A stretch of DNA of 64,000 bases from Pleionea sediminis (GTDB taxonomy: Bacteria > Pseudomonadota > Gammaproteobacteria > Enterobacterales > Kangiellaceae): contig NZ_SUNB01000001.1 of the NCBI RefSeq assembly GCF_007570825.1, positions 496,001 to 560,000 of the forward strand, written 5' to 3'. The notes beneath the pieces are model-generated. The model was not told where the DNA came from and did no database searches. It saw only the letters and a program-made list of their open reading frames with translations. The translations under genes and the position numbers were made by a program. Positions 37,916 to 47,349 of the stretch are shown in pieces. Each line of letters opens with the position of its first letter. Position 1 is the stretch's first letter.

Positions 37916-38787
37916 TTATCGTAAATCAATTAACAAAATCTTTCGCCGATGTTAAAGCCGTTGCCGAAATATCATTTTGCGTTCCGAAAGGCACGTGTTT
38001 TGGATTACTCGGTCCTAACGGTGCAGGTAAAACAACCACTCTCGAAATACTTGAAGGTATTTTAGAAGCCGATTCAGGCTCCGTTGAGTTTCCACTCTTA
38101 AAATCCAAACAATCACTTCAATCACACATTGGCATTCAATTTCAAGAAACAGCATTACAAGATCATTTAAAAGTCAATGAAGCTTTAATTATGTTTGCTG
38201 ATCTCTATGGAACACGGGCTAACATAGACAATCTGATTGAGTTGTGTTCTTTGAGGAGTTATTTAGATCGAGATACCAAAAAACTATCGGGTGGACAAAG
38301 ACAACGACTATTACTTGCTCTAGCATTATTACATAATCCCGAAATCATATTTTTGGATGAACCAACTACCGGATTAGATCCTCAATCACGTCGAAACTTC
38401 TGGGAATTAGTGCAATCTATAAAGTCACACGGAAAAACATTAATCCTCACCACGCACTATATGGATGAAGCACACCAACTGTGCGATGAAATAGCGGTAA
38501 TCGATAACGGAAAAATCATTGCTCAAGGCGTACCGTCTAAATTAATAGAACAAAATTTTGACGGCTCTCTTATCCGACTTCCCATCACTGCATTGAATAA
38601 TGATCAGGAATTACCTTTTGAAAAGGTCGTTTATCATCAAGAACACTTCGAAATTGTTACAAAAAATATCGATGCCGACTTAAAAAAGCTACTCTCAAGT
38701 AATGTTTCACTCGATGGGCTCCACATACACACACCGAACCTGGAAGACTTATTTATTAAACTTACCGGGCATGAATTGAGAGCTTAA
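37903..38787 (+). CDS. ABC transporter ATP-binding protein (ABC-2 type)
   Basis: 294 residues. The Walker A GPNGAGKTT starts at residue 38, the signature LSGGQRQRL is near 128, and Walker B IIFLDEPTTGLD holds Asp152-Glu153. The D-loop and the H-loop (LTTHYMDEAHQL) follow. The C-terminal 70 residues are the extension typical of ABC-2 exporters (CcmA/NatA/DrrA class). The permease gene follows 2 bp later. The start codon is embedded in a perfect stem and lacks a ribosome-binding site. The substrate is unknown. Confidence 0.92.
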   Translation: MTDALIVNQLTKSFADVKAVAEISFCVPKGTCFGLLGPNGAGKTTTLEILEGILEADSGSVEFPLLKSKQSLQSHIGIQFQETALQDHLKVNEALIMFADLYGTRANIDNLIELCSLRSYLDRDTKKLSGGQRQRLLLALALLHNPEIIFLDEPTTGLDPQSRRNFWELVQSIKSHGKTLILTTHYMDEAHQLCDEIAVIDNGKIIAQGVPSKLIEQNFDGSLIRLPITALNNDQELPFEKVVYHQEHFEIVTKNIDADLKKLLSSNVSLDGLHIHTPNLEDLFIKLTGHELRA

Positions 38788-38789
38788 CT

Positions 38790-39797
38790 ATGTTTGTTAT
38801 TAAACGCTTTATCGCAATCTTTATCGCTCGTAATAGAGAATTTTTCCGCGATAGAGCAGCACTCACATGGAACCTCGCTTTTCCAGTTTTGCTAATTGTT
38901 GGTTTCTCAATCGTATTTTCAGGTGATAGCCGAAATCAATTAAAAGTCGGATTACTCAATGAATCATCGGTTCCACAGAGTTTAAGCTCAATAAAATATA
39001 CTGAGTTCCTGTTTTATCAAGACCAAAATGATGCACAAAATAAAGTGGCTCAACATCAACTCGATCTACTACTTGACTGGAAAAATAAAATTTATTGGAT
39101 CAACGATACGTCACCCAATGGGTTTCTTGCTGAAAATGTCATTCAAAATCATACTCCAAAGCTAAAAAAGGAAAGTATTTCTGGGGAGCCTATACGATAT
39201 ATTGACTGGGTAATACCCGGAATTCTCGGAATGAATATTATGTTTAGTTGTTTATTCGGTGTTGGTTACGTCATAGTCCGTTATCGAAAAAGTGGAGTGT
39301 TAAAACGGCTGAATGCAACTCCTATCACTGCCTTTGAGTTTATTGCGGCACAAATTGTTTCTCGATTGATCATCGTCACATCAATTTCTGTTGTCATTTT
39401 TCTATCCACTTGGTGGACTATCGGCTTTATGGTAAAAGGCTCGCTGCTTCTACTCCTACTAATACTCGTATTAGGAACATTATGCCTGATAGCTCTCGGA
39501 CTAATGATAGCTTCTCGCTCACAAAGTGAAGAGCTTACCGGAGGACTACTTAACTTTGCCTCCTGGCCGATGATGTTTCTATCAGGCGTTTGGTTTAGTC
39601 TGGAAGGATCTCCCGAGATTATTCAATTTATCGCGCAATGGCTCCCTTTAACTCACTTTGTTAATGCCACTCGAGCAATAATGACCGAAGGTGCCTCTTT
39701 TATGAGTGTGCTTGACAATATTTTGGCTTTAATATTAATGACTTCGATCTTTTTCATTTTAAGCGCATTTAGTTTTAATTGGGGTAAAAGTCGATAG
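38790..39797 (+). CDS. ABC-2 type permease
   Basis: 335 residues. One N-terminal membrane segment (about 24-43) and a periplasmic domain (about 45-135) precede five further segments (about 140-165, 185-215, 215-240, 250-275, 300-330). The ABC-2 signature region is RYRKSGVLKRLNATPITAFEFIAAQ, in two parts (RYRKSGVLKRLNATPIT and AFEFIAAQIVSRL). It forms the membrane half of the exporter with the preceding ATPase. Lipid, polysaccharide or drug export are all possible. Confidence 0.9.
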   Translation: MFVIKRFIAIFIARNREFFRDRAALTWNLAFPVLLIVGFSIVFSGDSRNQLKVGLLNESSVPQSLSSIKYTEFLFYQDQNDAQNKVAQHQLDLLLDWKNKIYWINDTSPNGFLAENVIQNHTPKLKKESISGEPIRYIDWVIPGILGMNIMFSCLFGVGYVIVRYRKSGVLKRLNATPITAFEFIAAQIVSRLIIVTSISVVIFLSTWWTIGFMVKGSLLLLLLILVLGTLCLIALGLMIASRSQSEELTGGLLNFASWPMMFLSGVWFSLEGSPEIIQFIAQWLPLTHFVNATRAIMTEGASFMSVLDNILALILMTSIFFILSAFSFNWGKSR

Positions 39798-39941
39798 CTC
39801 AAAAACCCAAAAGCAGAACTCCTGCCACAATCCAGACTCTATATATCACTAAGAAAGGGGAATTTCTGTAAATAGATTTAGTGATGCGATTTCCTCTTTG
39901 ATATGCTATGCCAATAACAACTAACAACACCAAGGTTTTTC

Positions 39942-41288
39942 ATGGCTGAGATTGCCACAAAAGCTTCAAAGTTTGTCCATTACTTTAAAGACAAACGCTT
40001 ACTGACTATTTTTCTGTTAGGAGTATCGCAAGGCGTGCCATGGATAATCATTGGTTCCTCCATGAATGCCTGGTTACAAGAAAGCGGACTATCACGAACC
40101 TCTATCGGACTATTTGGACTTGTTTTCGCAGCTTATTCTATTAATTTTCTTTGGTCACCACTTGTCGATCGAATTTGGTTACCGTTTGTTGGCAATAAAT
40201 TCGGCCGCCGTCGTAGTTGGATATTAATGATGCAATTGACGATCGCGTTAGCCTGTTTGGGAATTGCGCTAGCGGTTCCTCATGGACACCTTTATTGGGT
40301 TGCGTTATCCGCTGTTGTCATTGGTTTTTGCGCAGCAACTCATGACATCGCCGTAGACGGTTATCGAATTGATATTATTGATCGAACAGAAACAAATAAA
40401 GTCTCTGCAGCTTCTGCAATGATCACATCGGGATGGTGGACCGGTTACGCAGGGCTGGGAAGCTTAGCTTTTTTTGGCGCCGACGCTTTTGGATGGAATA
40501 CCGTTTATCTTTTATTTCCGATACTGATGATAATCTTAGCGGGTATTACCTTATGGGCAAAAGAACCGGAAGAAAATGCAGAAGTAGAAGCCATTCATCA
40601 TTTTGTCGCTTCCGGGCATTTTATTAAAGACTCAGTTAAATGGTTACAACAAACCATGATTCGACCAATTGCTGAATTCTTTCAGCGCAACTCCCTACGT
40701 GTTGGATTAAACCTTCTGCTGTTCATCTTTTTGTTTAAAATTGGTGAAGCGTATTTGGGTAGAATGTCTATCGTATTCTATAAAGAAATCGGGTTTTCAA
40801 ATACTGATATTGGCTTTTATTCGAAGATAATGACCTGGTTGATAACCATTGGTTTCGCTTTTATTGGAAGTTACTTCGCCTTAAAAAAAGGCCTGGTAAA
40901 AAGTTTACTCATTGCCGGTATTGCAATGAGTGCCAGTAACCTTATGTTTTCATGGATTGCTTTAGCCGGTCCGGATAAAACCTTGTTTGCTGCAGCAGTC
41001 ATTGTCGATGGCATCACTCAAGCATGGTCTACCGTAGTCTTTGTTTCTTTCTTATCAATGTTAACAGGCAAAGCATTTTCTGCATCACAATACGCATTAA
41101 TGGCCTCTCTGGGGACACTTGGGAGAACATTAATCGGCTCCAGTGGCGGAGCCTTAGTTGACTGGCTAGCCGGTAATTGGGCATTTTTCTTTTTATTGAC
41201 GGCGCTAATGGTAATTCCCAGTCTTGTCTTATTATGGTGGATTCGAGATGACATCAGTCAAATTGAAAGAAAGCATAAAGAACAGTAA
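39942..41288 (+). CDS. AmpG-like major facilitator transporter
   Basis: 448 residues, 12 membrane segments in two bundles around a central loop with acidic residues (about 205-230). The FLLGVSQGVPWIIIGSSMNAWLQE start and the LWSPLVDRIW and CAATHDIAVDGYRID blocks match the AmpG/SLC33-like family, which imports anhydro-muropeptides in enterobacteria. Here the family is clear but the substrate is not, so no symbol is given. The stop codon abuts the ATG of the following reductase (TAA-ATG). Confidence 0.82.
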   Translation: MAEIATKASKFVHYFKDKRLLTIFLLGVSQGVPWIIIGSSMNAWLQESGLSRTSIGLFGLVFAAYSINFLWSPLVDRIWLPFVGNKFGRRRSWILMMQLTIALACLGIALAVPHGHLYWVALSAVVIGFCAATHDIAVDGYRIDIIDRTETNKVSAASAMITSGWWTGYAGLGSLAFFGADAFGWNTVYLLFPILMIILAGITLWAKEPEENAEVEAIHHFVASGHFIKDSVKWLQQTMIRPIAEFFQRNSLRVGLNLLLFIFLFKIGEAYLGRMSIVFYKEIGFSNTDIGFYSKIMTWLITIGFAFIGSYFALKKGLVKSLLIAGIAMSASNLMFSWIALAGPDKTLFAAAVIVDGITQAWSTVVFVSFLSMLTGKAFSASQYALMASLGTLGRTLIGSSGGALVDWLAGNWAFFFLLTALMVIPSLVLLWWIRDDISQIERKHKEQ

Positions 41289-42194
41289 ATGACTAACACA
41301 ACTCGCTCCGACTTTCATGTTTTGGGCCCAGGTGCTGTAGGTTGCCTATGGGCTTCGCATCTCATGCTTTCAGGATATTCGGTCAACTTAATTGCCAAAC
41401 ACACGCAAGCTACTCGACAATTAACTCTTATCACGAAGGGCGAGTCATCAAAAATTTCACTAGCGCAAACAACCGCAGAGCACTGCTCCGGAATTCAAAA
41501 CCTTTTGGTTTGCGTTAAAGCTTATCAGTTAGAAGCGGCCTTAAAGTCCATAGAAACTTGCCTTGCTCCCAATGCAGTCATTTTGCTCATGCAAAACGGC
41601 ATGGGAAATAAAGAAGTTTTTAACAATCTATTGCCCAAAAAACAATGCCTACTCGCCTCTAATTCTCACGGTGCCTACTTTAAAACAGCCAATGAACTCG
41701 TTTATGCCGGAAAAGGTCAACTAATAGTAGGCCCATCGACGCCAAGTTATCCCATCAAAGCATCTGTTCAATTTTGCCATCACTTAAACGTCGCTTTACC
41801 TGAAGTCATCTGGAACAACCGGATTGATCTCGTTTTATGGAAGAAAGTCGTGGTGAATGCCATTATCAATCCCCTTTCAGTTCTATATCAGTGCAAAAAC
41901 GGTGAACTCATTTCAAATCCGGTTTACTTTAAACATGTCGAAAACCTCGTTAACGAATTGAAACCTTTACTCGAGAGCGTTCAGCCAGAACTGACGATAG
42001 ACGACCTATTAAAAGAAGTCATCAAAATCGCTGAAAAAACCGCATCGAATTTCAGCTCAATGTATCAAGATGTCCAGCGACAAAGACCGACAGAAATAGA
42101 ATCGATTACCGGATTTCTACTCTCAGAGAGTAAAAAACAGGGAATTGCCTTACCTGGACATAAGGAAATCTATTTAAAAATGGCGGCATTATAA
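41289..42194 (+). CDS. 2-dehydropantoate 2-reductase family (ApbA/PanE)
   Basis: 301 residues. The NADPH-binding motif GPGAVG is at residues 13-18. The family's catalytic Lys region NRIDLVLWKKVVVNAIINPLS (middle, about 179-199) and the C-terminal helical domain are present, with QRQRPTEIESITGF the typical late motif. The best-known role is ketopantoate reduction in pantothenate synthesis. No other pan gene is nearby, and paralogues of other function exist, so panE is not assigned. It is directly coupled to the transporter upstream. Confidence 0.8.
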   Translation: MTNTTRSDFHVLGPGAVGCLWASHLMLSGYSVNLIAKHTQATRQLTLITKGESSKISLAQTTAEHCSGIQNLLVCVKAYQLEAALKSIETCLAPNAVILLMQNGMGNKEVFNNLLPKKQCLLASNSHGAYFKTANELVYAGKGQLIVGPSTPSYPIKASVQFCHHLNVALPEVIWNNRIDLVLWKKVVVNAIINPLSVLYQCKNGELISNPVYFKHVENLVNELKPLLESVQPELTIDDLLKEVIKIAEKTASNFSSMYQDVQRQRPTEIESITGFLLSESKKQGIALPGHKEIYLKMAAL

Positions 42195-42315
42195 GCAGTT
42201 ACATATCTGACCACCTACCCAATGAAGAAAAAGTGAGAGAACCTCTTCACATTTTGCTACGCTTAAATTCAGTAGAATGCGTCGATTAACCATGTTTCCG
42301 GAGAAAGAAACAGCA

Positions 42316-44055
42316 ATGACACTAAAAATCAAACTGACATTAATTGCACTTGGAATTGCAATTATTACTTCTGCAATTACTTGGCTAAATGGACAAAATA
42401 CCGCTGCAGCCATCAAAAACACGCACGAATCAATCAAAATTGATGAAAGCAATCAAATTCAAAATCAAGCTCGATCCTTCTTTAATCAATTCCTATCTGC
42501 TAGCCGTGCAATAGACCAACAAGCCAACTTTATTGCCCAGCTTGGAGAGTTTGGCAACAAAGACTTAGTGGGATTATTAAATGCAACTTCTTCGAAGCTT
42601 TATGAATTCGCTGTGTATTCTGCCGATGACTCAACACTTTATCGTTTTAATAAGCCCTCTCAAGCTAATAAATACTATGGATTAGAAAATACAATTCTTA
42701 ATCAAATAAAATCACCCAGCTTAAGAACCGCGATACATAACTACCAAGGTGAACATGCCTTGATTCAATCGAGTGGAATAGTGAAAGAAGAATTGGTCTC
42801 AGGCGTCATACTTTCAATTCTTCCTCTCAATCAAACGCTGGTGGATTATCTTGCACAATTAACCGGGGCAGACTTCAAGCTTTCAATCGGAAATAAATCT
42901 TATGTCTCGAATTCAGGCATTGATTTTTCGAAAGGTGAAGTCATCGAACTTCCTATTAAAACGAACGTGAATGTTTCTATTCTTTTTGTTAACTCATTAA
43001 AAACAGACAAGCTCATTGAAGAAGACACAAGTTACATAGGCACCTATGCAATTATTGGCATGATGGTTGGTCTCATTTTGCTAGTCTTCTTTATTTCTCA
43101 AAGCTATACCAATCAGGTTCAAAGCATGGCAAAAGCTTCCGAAGATGCCGAAAATGCTTTGCAGCTAGCTGCAGCACTCAAAAATTTAACACTTAATACT
43201 GAACTAAATAACTTGGTACAAAATATTACGGGATTAATTACTGAGCAGAATAATCAAAATAGGCAGTTGCAGAATAAAGCTAAACAATTAGAGCATTCTC
43301 TCAAGGACTTAAAAAGCGAGAAGAAAGCATTATTAGATGAGCGAGACAGCGCTGTAAAGGCACCGAAAACAAAATCAGAGTTCCTTTCTCGTATGGGTGA
43401 TGAAATTACCACGCCTATGAAAACACTATCCAACATGTTGCACTTACTCAGCGAATATAAACTTGACGATGAACCGAAAGAATTACTCAATATTTCGCGA
43501 CGATCAGCCAATACTTTGATCAACAATTTGAATAACATTCTCGACTTTTCCAAACTCGATGCCGGCCTGTTAAAATTGTACAAAGATAATTTTGAGGTCA
43601 AAAAATTACTCGAGGATATTGTAAAAGAGTATTCACCTCATGCAGATGCTAAAACATTAATTCTCACTTCAAAAATATCACACAATGTACCTGATACTAT
43701 TTACAATGATCCAAAACGCGTAAAACAAATACTTAAAAATTTATTAGGTAATGCGATACGATTTACTAAAGATGGTGAAGTTTGTTTATTATGCGACCTT
43801 GTTACCGAGGAAGAAGGGCAAGAACACTTAAGATTTGCAGTGAAAGACTCAGGCGTTGGGATACCCGAAGAAGCTCAGAAAGGATTATTTGATTCGCTTG
43901 AACAAAGAACAAAGCTTACTAACAGCAGTTTTGCTGGACGGTTGAGGTTAATCGTCTCTAAAAAGTTAAGCGAGCTTATGGGCGGTACCATCGGTGTTGT
44001 AAGTGAGCAACAAAAAGGTTCTGAGTTCTGGTTTACTATTCAAACTAAAAAGTAA
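42316..44055 (+). CDS. Histidine-kinase-like membrane protein lacking the phosphoacceptor histidine
   Basis: I take the start at 42316 (579 residues) because GGAGAAAG precedes it; an upstream ATG at 42277 would add 13 residues. Layout: membrane segment (about 5-24), extracytoplasmic sensor (25-235), second membrane segment (239-260), coiled coil (275-345), then a kinase-like core. The H-box reads KSEFLSRMGDEITTPM, with Asp362 where His is expected. The N-box Asn479 and G1 DSGVG (511-515) are kept. The G2 box is AGRLRL (540-545) instead of TGLGL. It is probably not an autokinase. No response-regulator gene is adjacent. Confidence 0.85.
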   Translation: MTLKIKLTLIALGIAIITSAITWLNGQNTAAAIKNTHESIKIDESNQIQNQARSFFNQFLSASRAIDQQANFIAQLGEFGNKDLVGLLNATSSKLYEFAVYSADDSTLYRFNKPSQANKYYGLENTILNQIKSPSLRTAIHNYQGEHALIQSSGIVKEELVSGVILSILPLNQTLVDYLAQLTGADFKLSIGNKSYVSNSGIDFSKGEVIELPIKTNVNVSILFVNSLKTDKLIEEDTSYIGTYAIIGMMVGLILLVFFISQSYTNQVQSMAKASEDAENALQLAAALKNLTLNTELNNLVQNITGLITEQNNQNRQLQNKAKQLEHSLKDLKSEKKALLDERDSAVKAPKTKSEFLSRMGDEITTPMKTLSNMLHLLSEYKLDDEPKELLNISRRSANTLINNLNNILDFSKLDAGLLKLYKDNFEVKKLLEDIVKEYSPHADAKTLILTSKISHNVPDTIYNDPKRVKQILKNLLGNAIRFTKDGEVCLLCDLVTEEEGQEHLRFAVKDSGVGIPEEAQKGLFDSLEQRTKLTNSSFAGRLRLIVSKKLSELMGGTIGVVSEQQKGSEFWFTIQTKK

Positions 44056-44071
44056 TTCTGCCACTAATAAT

Positions 44072-44098
44072 TGTGGAAATGATGTATTCATTTCCACA
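44072..44098. terminator. Hairpin between convergent genes
   Basis: Perfect 11-bp stem TGTGGAAATGA / TCATTTCCACA with a 5-nt loop, between the rightward kinase-like gene (ends 44055) and the leftward membrane gene (ends 44114). U-tracts are weak on both strands, so I rate it a probable rather than certain terminator. Confidence 0.55.
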
Positions 44099-44113
44099 GG
44101 TTTGATTTCTAAT

Positions 44114-44701
44114 TTACAAATCTGCAGTATCAAACTCTTTGAGCCGAAGCTCAGCTTCTTTTAATGCTCTTCGTTTACGATTTCCATACCACTTTGAAAC
44201 AAAGACAGAAGCAACAACAACCAAAAGTCCCAACATATGATGAAAAATTGAATACTCCATTTTTTGAATAGTGGCAGCATCTTCAAAAAACTCGAAATAG
44301 ATTGCCCATGCTAATAGAGCAAATCCAAAAAACGAGAGATAAATTACAGCAAAACGCGCGAGTTTAATACCTGCTTTTTCACGCTTAATGACATGTAAAT
44401 ACATGCCTCTAGTCGTTGACGGCATTTCCCACAAGTCTTTTCTTAAATAAAAATCAAAATAAACACCTATTAATGCAACGATAAATGCCAAGACAAACCA
44501 AACCTTAACGCTTAACAATTCTGCAGTTTGAAAGATATAAACAGCAAAGGGAATCATCGCGATTAATATGACGATATCAATGATCAAAATAAGTTTCATA
44601 CGCATCGATAACCAACGCATATTCTTTTTCAACTCAGGAAGATGGGGCTCATGACTTTGCCAATCATTTTTCGCTTCTTCCCAATTAAATTCTTCACTCA
44701 T
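44114..44701 (-). CDS. Membrane protein encoded with an ECF sigma factor (possible anti-sigma)
   Basis: 195 residues. A cytosolic, acidic N-terminus of about 35 residues (NWEEAKNDWQSHEPHLPELKK, in part) precedes four membrane segments (about 36-57, 64-83, 115-137, 150-168) and a basic/charged C-terminal tail (KWYGNRKRRALKEAELRLKE). No zinc-binding HxxxCxxC motif of the standard anti-sigma domain is present. Its position 33 bp after the sigma gene suggests it is the regulator of that sigma factor. This is inference from context only. Confidence 0.7.
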   Translation of the reverse strand: MSEEFNWEEAKNDWQSHEPHLPELKKNMRWLSMRMKLILIIDIVILIAMIPFAVYIFQTAELLSVKVWFVLAFIVALIGVYFDFYLRKDLWEMPSTTRGMYLHVIKREKAGIKLARFAVIYLSFFGFALLAWAIYFEFFEDAATIQKMEYSIFHHMLGLLVVVASVFVSKWYGNRKRRALKEAELRLKEFDTADL

Positions 44702-44734
44702 ACCTAATAAACCCTTAATGCGGCTCTACTGAGT

Positions 44735-45232
44735 TCATATCGATTCAACAGCTTGTTTAAGCGCTTTTTTTGCTCGGTTTAACCGTACACCTACATTGTT
44801 TACGGTAATACCCAGAACTTCAGCAATTTCATCATAACTTAACCCTTCCAACGCTAATCCGAGAATCTGTCGTTGTGCCAATGGCAACATTTGCATCCCC
44901 TTCACTAGACGCCCTTGCTTTCGATGAGCTTCAAGGGAGCCGGACGGACAATCGTCTCCTTTTAAAACGACGTCTTCTGTAGAGGTGCTTTTACCTTCTC
45001 TGACATGCTTCGCAACGTGACTGATAGCTCGATTATGAGCAATGGATAAAATGTAAGTCTTCAATGAACTTTTTTGATTGAATCGGGGTAAGGATCGCCA
45101 GATTGCAAAGGCTATGTCTTGCTGCAATTCCTCTTGCAATGCAGGAATCGCCTCATAAGACTGGACCACACGAGCGACGGCCGAGTGGTGCTGACGCCAA
45201 GCATCATTAAAAAGGCGTTCTTGCTCATTCAT
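44735..45232 (-). CDS. ECF-family RNA polymerase sigma factor
   Basis: 165 residues with the start at the ATG 45230-45232 (MNEQERLFNDAW); the longer frame to 45313 adds 27 unlikely residues. Region 2 is seen as LQQDIAFAIWRSLPRFNQKSS (in part) with KTYILSIAHNRAISH, and region 4 as LPLAQRQILGLALEGLSYDEIAEVLG followed by the helix-turn-helix VNNVGVRLNRAKKAL. It lacks sigma regions 1 and 3. It is followed by a four-segment membrane protein, its likely regulator. Target promoters are unknown; no autoregulatory motif was resolved. Confidence 0.88.
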   Translation of the reverse strand: MNEQERLFNDAWRQHHSAVARVVQSYEAIPALQEELQQDIAFAIWRSLPRFNQKSSLKTYILSIAHNRAISHVAKHVREGKSTSTEDVVLKGDDCPSGSLEAHRKQGRLVKGMQMLPLAQRQILGLALEGLSYDEIAEVLGITVNNVGVRLNRAKKALKQAVESI

Positions 45233-45432
45233 GCTGGTTATATTTTCCCCAAAAATACCGAGTTCGTAATGACGAATTGTGCTTGTTTGCTGAAAGTTCG
45301 ATTGTAACGCCATACTCGGATTTCCCCAAATTATCAGACTCTATAGTCGATAAGGGAAACTATTTATTACACCGAATCGCTTCTTATTTATCCACGAAAA
45401 TTTACGATGACGACACAACTTTTGATGTTGAC

Positions 45433-46464
45433 TTAAATGGTAACGACGACTTTTCCCATTGACTTACCACTTCGCAAAAGTTCGAGTGCATCGGGGAGCG
45501 ATTCAAAAGCAAAAGAACCGCCAACATGAGGTTTGGAAAGATTCATAGCCAAAGTTTGCTGCAAAATAAACTCGAGCAATTCTTGCTCCTGCCAAAGCCA
45601 AATCAGATTAAATCCCATCACCGATTTATTGTCTGAGATCATAGCTAAGGCATCGTATTTTGGGCGCGTTAGATAAAACCATGCAGCCTTGAGCCAATGG
45701 TTTCGTTTTTTTCCCGGCGTATATTGAGCTGCGCCAAAAGTAACCAAACGTCCCATCGGTGCTAATGCATCAAATGAAACTTTTTGAATGCTGCCGCCAA
45801 TCGCATCCAGAACCAGATTTAATGCCCGACCACCGAGCTGTTCTGTTAATCGGTGCTTAAATTCTTTATCGCGCAGAACAATTTTTTCAAAACCTTGCGA
45901 TTTTAACCAATCAGCTTTATCAGAATGACTGACGGTACCAATGGGACAAGCTCCAAAAGATTTAATCATCTTCAATGCCATGAGACCCACGCCTCCGGCT
46001 GCCGAATGCACTAATACATTTTGTCCTGTTTTTAAATTACCCAGTTCAAAGAGGGCGTACCAAGCGGTTAAAGCTTGAATTAAAAATGAAGCACCCTCTT
46101 CATGCGACCAATCATCAGGAAGTCTTGCACACTGACTCGCAGGTAAAATAATACGATCCGTATAAGCCCCGAATCGAGTTGCCGCCATAACTCTATCACC
46201 GGGCTTGAAACTCGTTACCTCGCGTCCGATACGCTTCACGACACCTGATATTTCAAGACCGGGCGTAAAAGGTTCATTTGGAGTTGCAGAGTATAATCCC
46301 GCTATCGCAAAAATATCGGCGAAATTTAATCCTATTGCTCGAACTTCAATCTCTAGATCATTATCGGACAGTGACGCTGATGAAAACTCACTTTCACGTA
46401 AATGAATTTCTTTCAGGCTTCCAGTGTTTTCTACCCACCAATATCGACGCTTATCAAGCCCCAT
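45433..46464 (-). CDS. MDR/zinc-type alcohol dehydrogenase-like protein (quinone oxidoreductase/VAT-1 type)
   Basis: 343 residues. The GroES-like N-terminal domain contains LNFADIFAIAGLYSATPNEPF, and a NADPH-binding Rossmann motif LVHSAAGGVGLMALKM lies at the centre. Cys/His zinc ligands are absent, as in the quinone oxidoreductase and VAT-1-like subgroup. Probably NADPH-dependent reduction of a quinone or enone. It lies 3 bp after a Sel1 lipoprotein gene on the same strand. Confidence 0.85.
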   Translation of the reverse strand: MGLDKRRYWWVENTGSLKEIHLRESEFSSASLSDNDLEIEVRAIGLNFADIFAIAGLYSATPNEPFTPGLEISGVVKRIGREVTSFKPGDRVMAATRFGAYTDRIILPASQCARLPDDWSHEEGASFLIQALTAWYALFELGNLKTGQNVLVHSAAGGVGLMALKMIKSFGACPIGTVSHSDKADWLKSQGFEKIVLRDKEFKHRLTEQLGGRALNLVLDAIGGSIQKVSFDALAPMGRLVTFGAAQYTPGKKRNHWLKAAWFYLTRPKYDALAMISDNKSVMGFNLIWLWQEQELLEFILQQTLAMNLSKPHVGGSFAFESLPDALELLRSGKSMGKVVVTI

Positions 46465-46467
46465 GAA

Positions 46468-47349
46468 CTAGGCATCCATTACTGGTTCATGTTGCTCATT
46501 TTCATCATTTTTGACGTCTTCACCTTTTTCTTTATCGTAGTCTTCATTTTCAGACCACTCAGGCACAGTTTCTCGCCAAGGCTTATTGCTCTCATAATTT
46601 TTCAAACGGTCGAGATAACCCTGACGAACCGCTCCTTTGACTTCCGATTTTAAGTTATCGATCGCCTGCTTTTGGTAATCAATAGCTTTCTTGAAATCGC
46701 CTGACTCAGCAAACGCGGCGGCCAATGTATCCAATAATACGGCAGAGTCTGGCGACCGTTTAATAAGAGGCTGCATAATTTTAACGGCTTGCATGCCATT
46801 TCTAAGTGAAGGGTTTGGGCTTGTTGAATAAATCCATGCAAGATTATTAATCGCTAACTTATGATTTGCAGCTGCCGCTTTTTTAAACCAATTTATAGCC
46901 GATGCTTGATCGTTATTTCGCTGCTTGTCTCCAAGATAATAAATACCCATGAGAAATTGAGCCTCAACGTCCTGTTCTCTGACCGCCAACTTAAGCCACT
47001 TGACTGCCGAATCTCCATCTCTCGCAATGTGTTTACCAAATAAATAAGCTTTTCCCAACTCCCTTTGTGCTCCGGTATGGCCGTTTGAAGCCGCTTCCTC
47101 GAGCCATTCATAGGCTTTCTCTGGCTGCTTTTCTCCAGCTAGACCTTTAATGTACAAATTCGCTAACAGCCATTGACTATCCAGATTCCCAGACTCAGCT
47201 CCAATTCGACACTTTTCGAGCGCAACTTTGTAGCTTTGTGCTTTGAAATGTTTTTTACATTGAGAAAGACTCGAGTGGTCATTCGGAGAATGACAACCCA
47301 ATAAAACAACAGAAACAAATAAGATAAGGAACAGGAATTTCAACTTCAT
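46468..47349 (-). CDS. Sel1-repeat lipoprotein
   Basis: 293 residues. A lipobox LLGC (residues 16-19) ends the signal. Sel1-like repeats follow (AESGNLDSQWLLANLYIKGL, AASNGHTGAQRELGKAYLFG, VREQDVEAQFLMGIYYLG, AAANHKLAINNLAWIYS), then a TPR-like stretch (LLDTLAAAFAESGDFKKAI) and an acidic tail (DYDKEKGEDVKNDENEQHE). Such proteins act as protein-interaction scaffolds at the outer membrane. It is upstream of, and very close to, the oxidoreductase gene, but a functional link is not evident. Confidence 0.82.
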   Translation of the reverse strand: MKLKFLFLILFVSVVLLGCHSPNDHSSLSQCKKHFKAQSYKVALEKCRIGAESGNLDSQWLLANLYIKGLAGEKQPEKAYEWLEEAASNGHTGAQRELGKAYLFGKHIARDGDSAVKWLKLAVREQDVEAQFLMGIYYLGDKQRNNDQASAINWFKKAAAANHKLAINNLAWIYSTSPNPSLRNGMQAVKIMQPLIKRSPDSAVLLDTLAAAFAESGDFKKAIDYQKQAIDNLKSEVKGAVRQGYLDRLKNYESNKPWRETVPEWSENEDYDKEKGEDVKNDENEQHEPVMDA

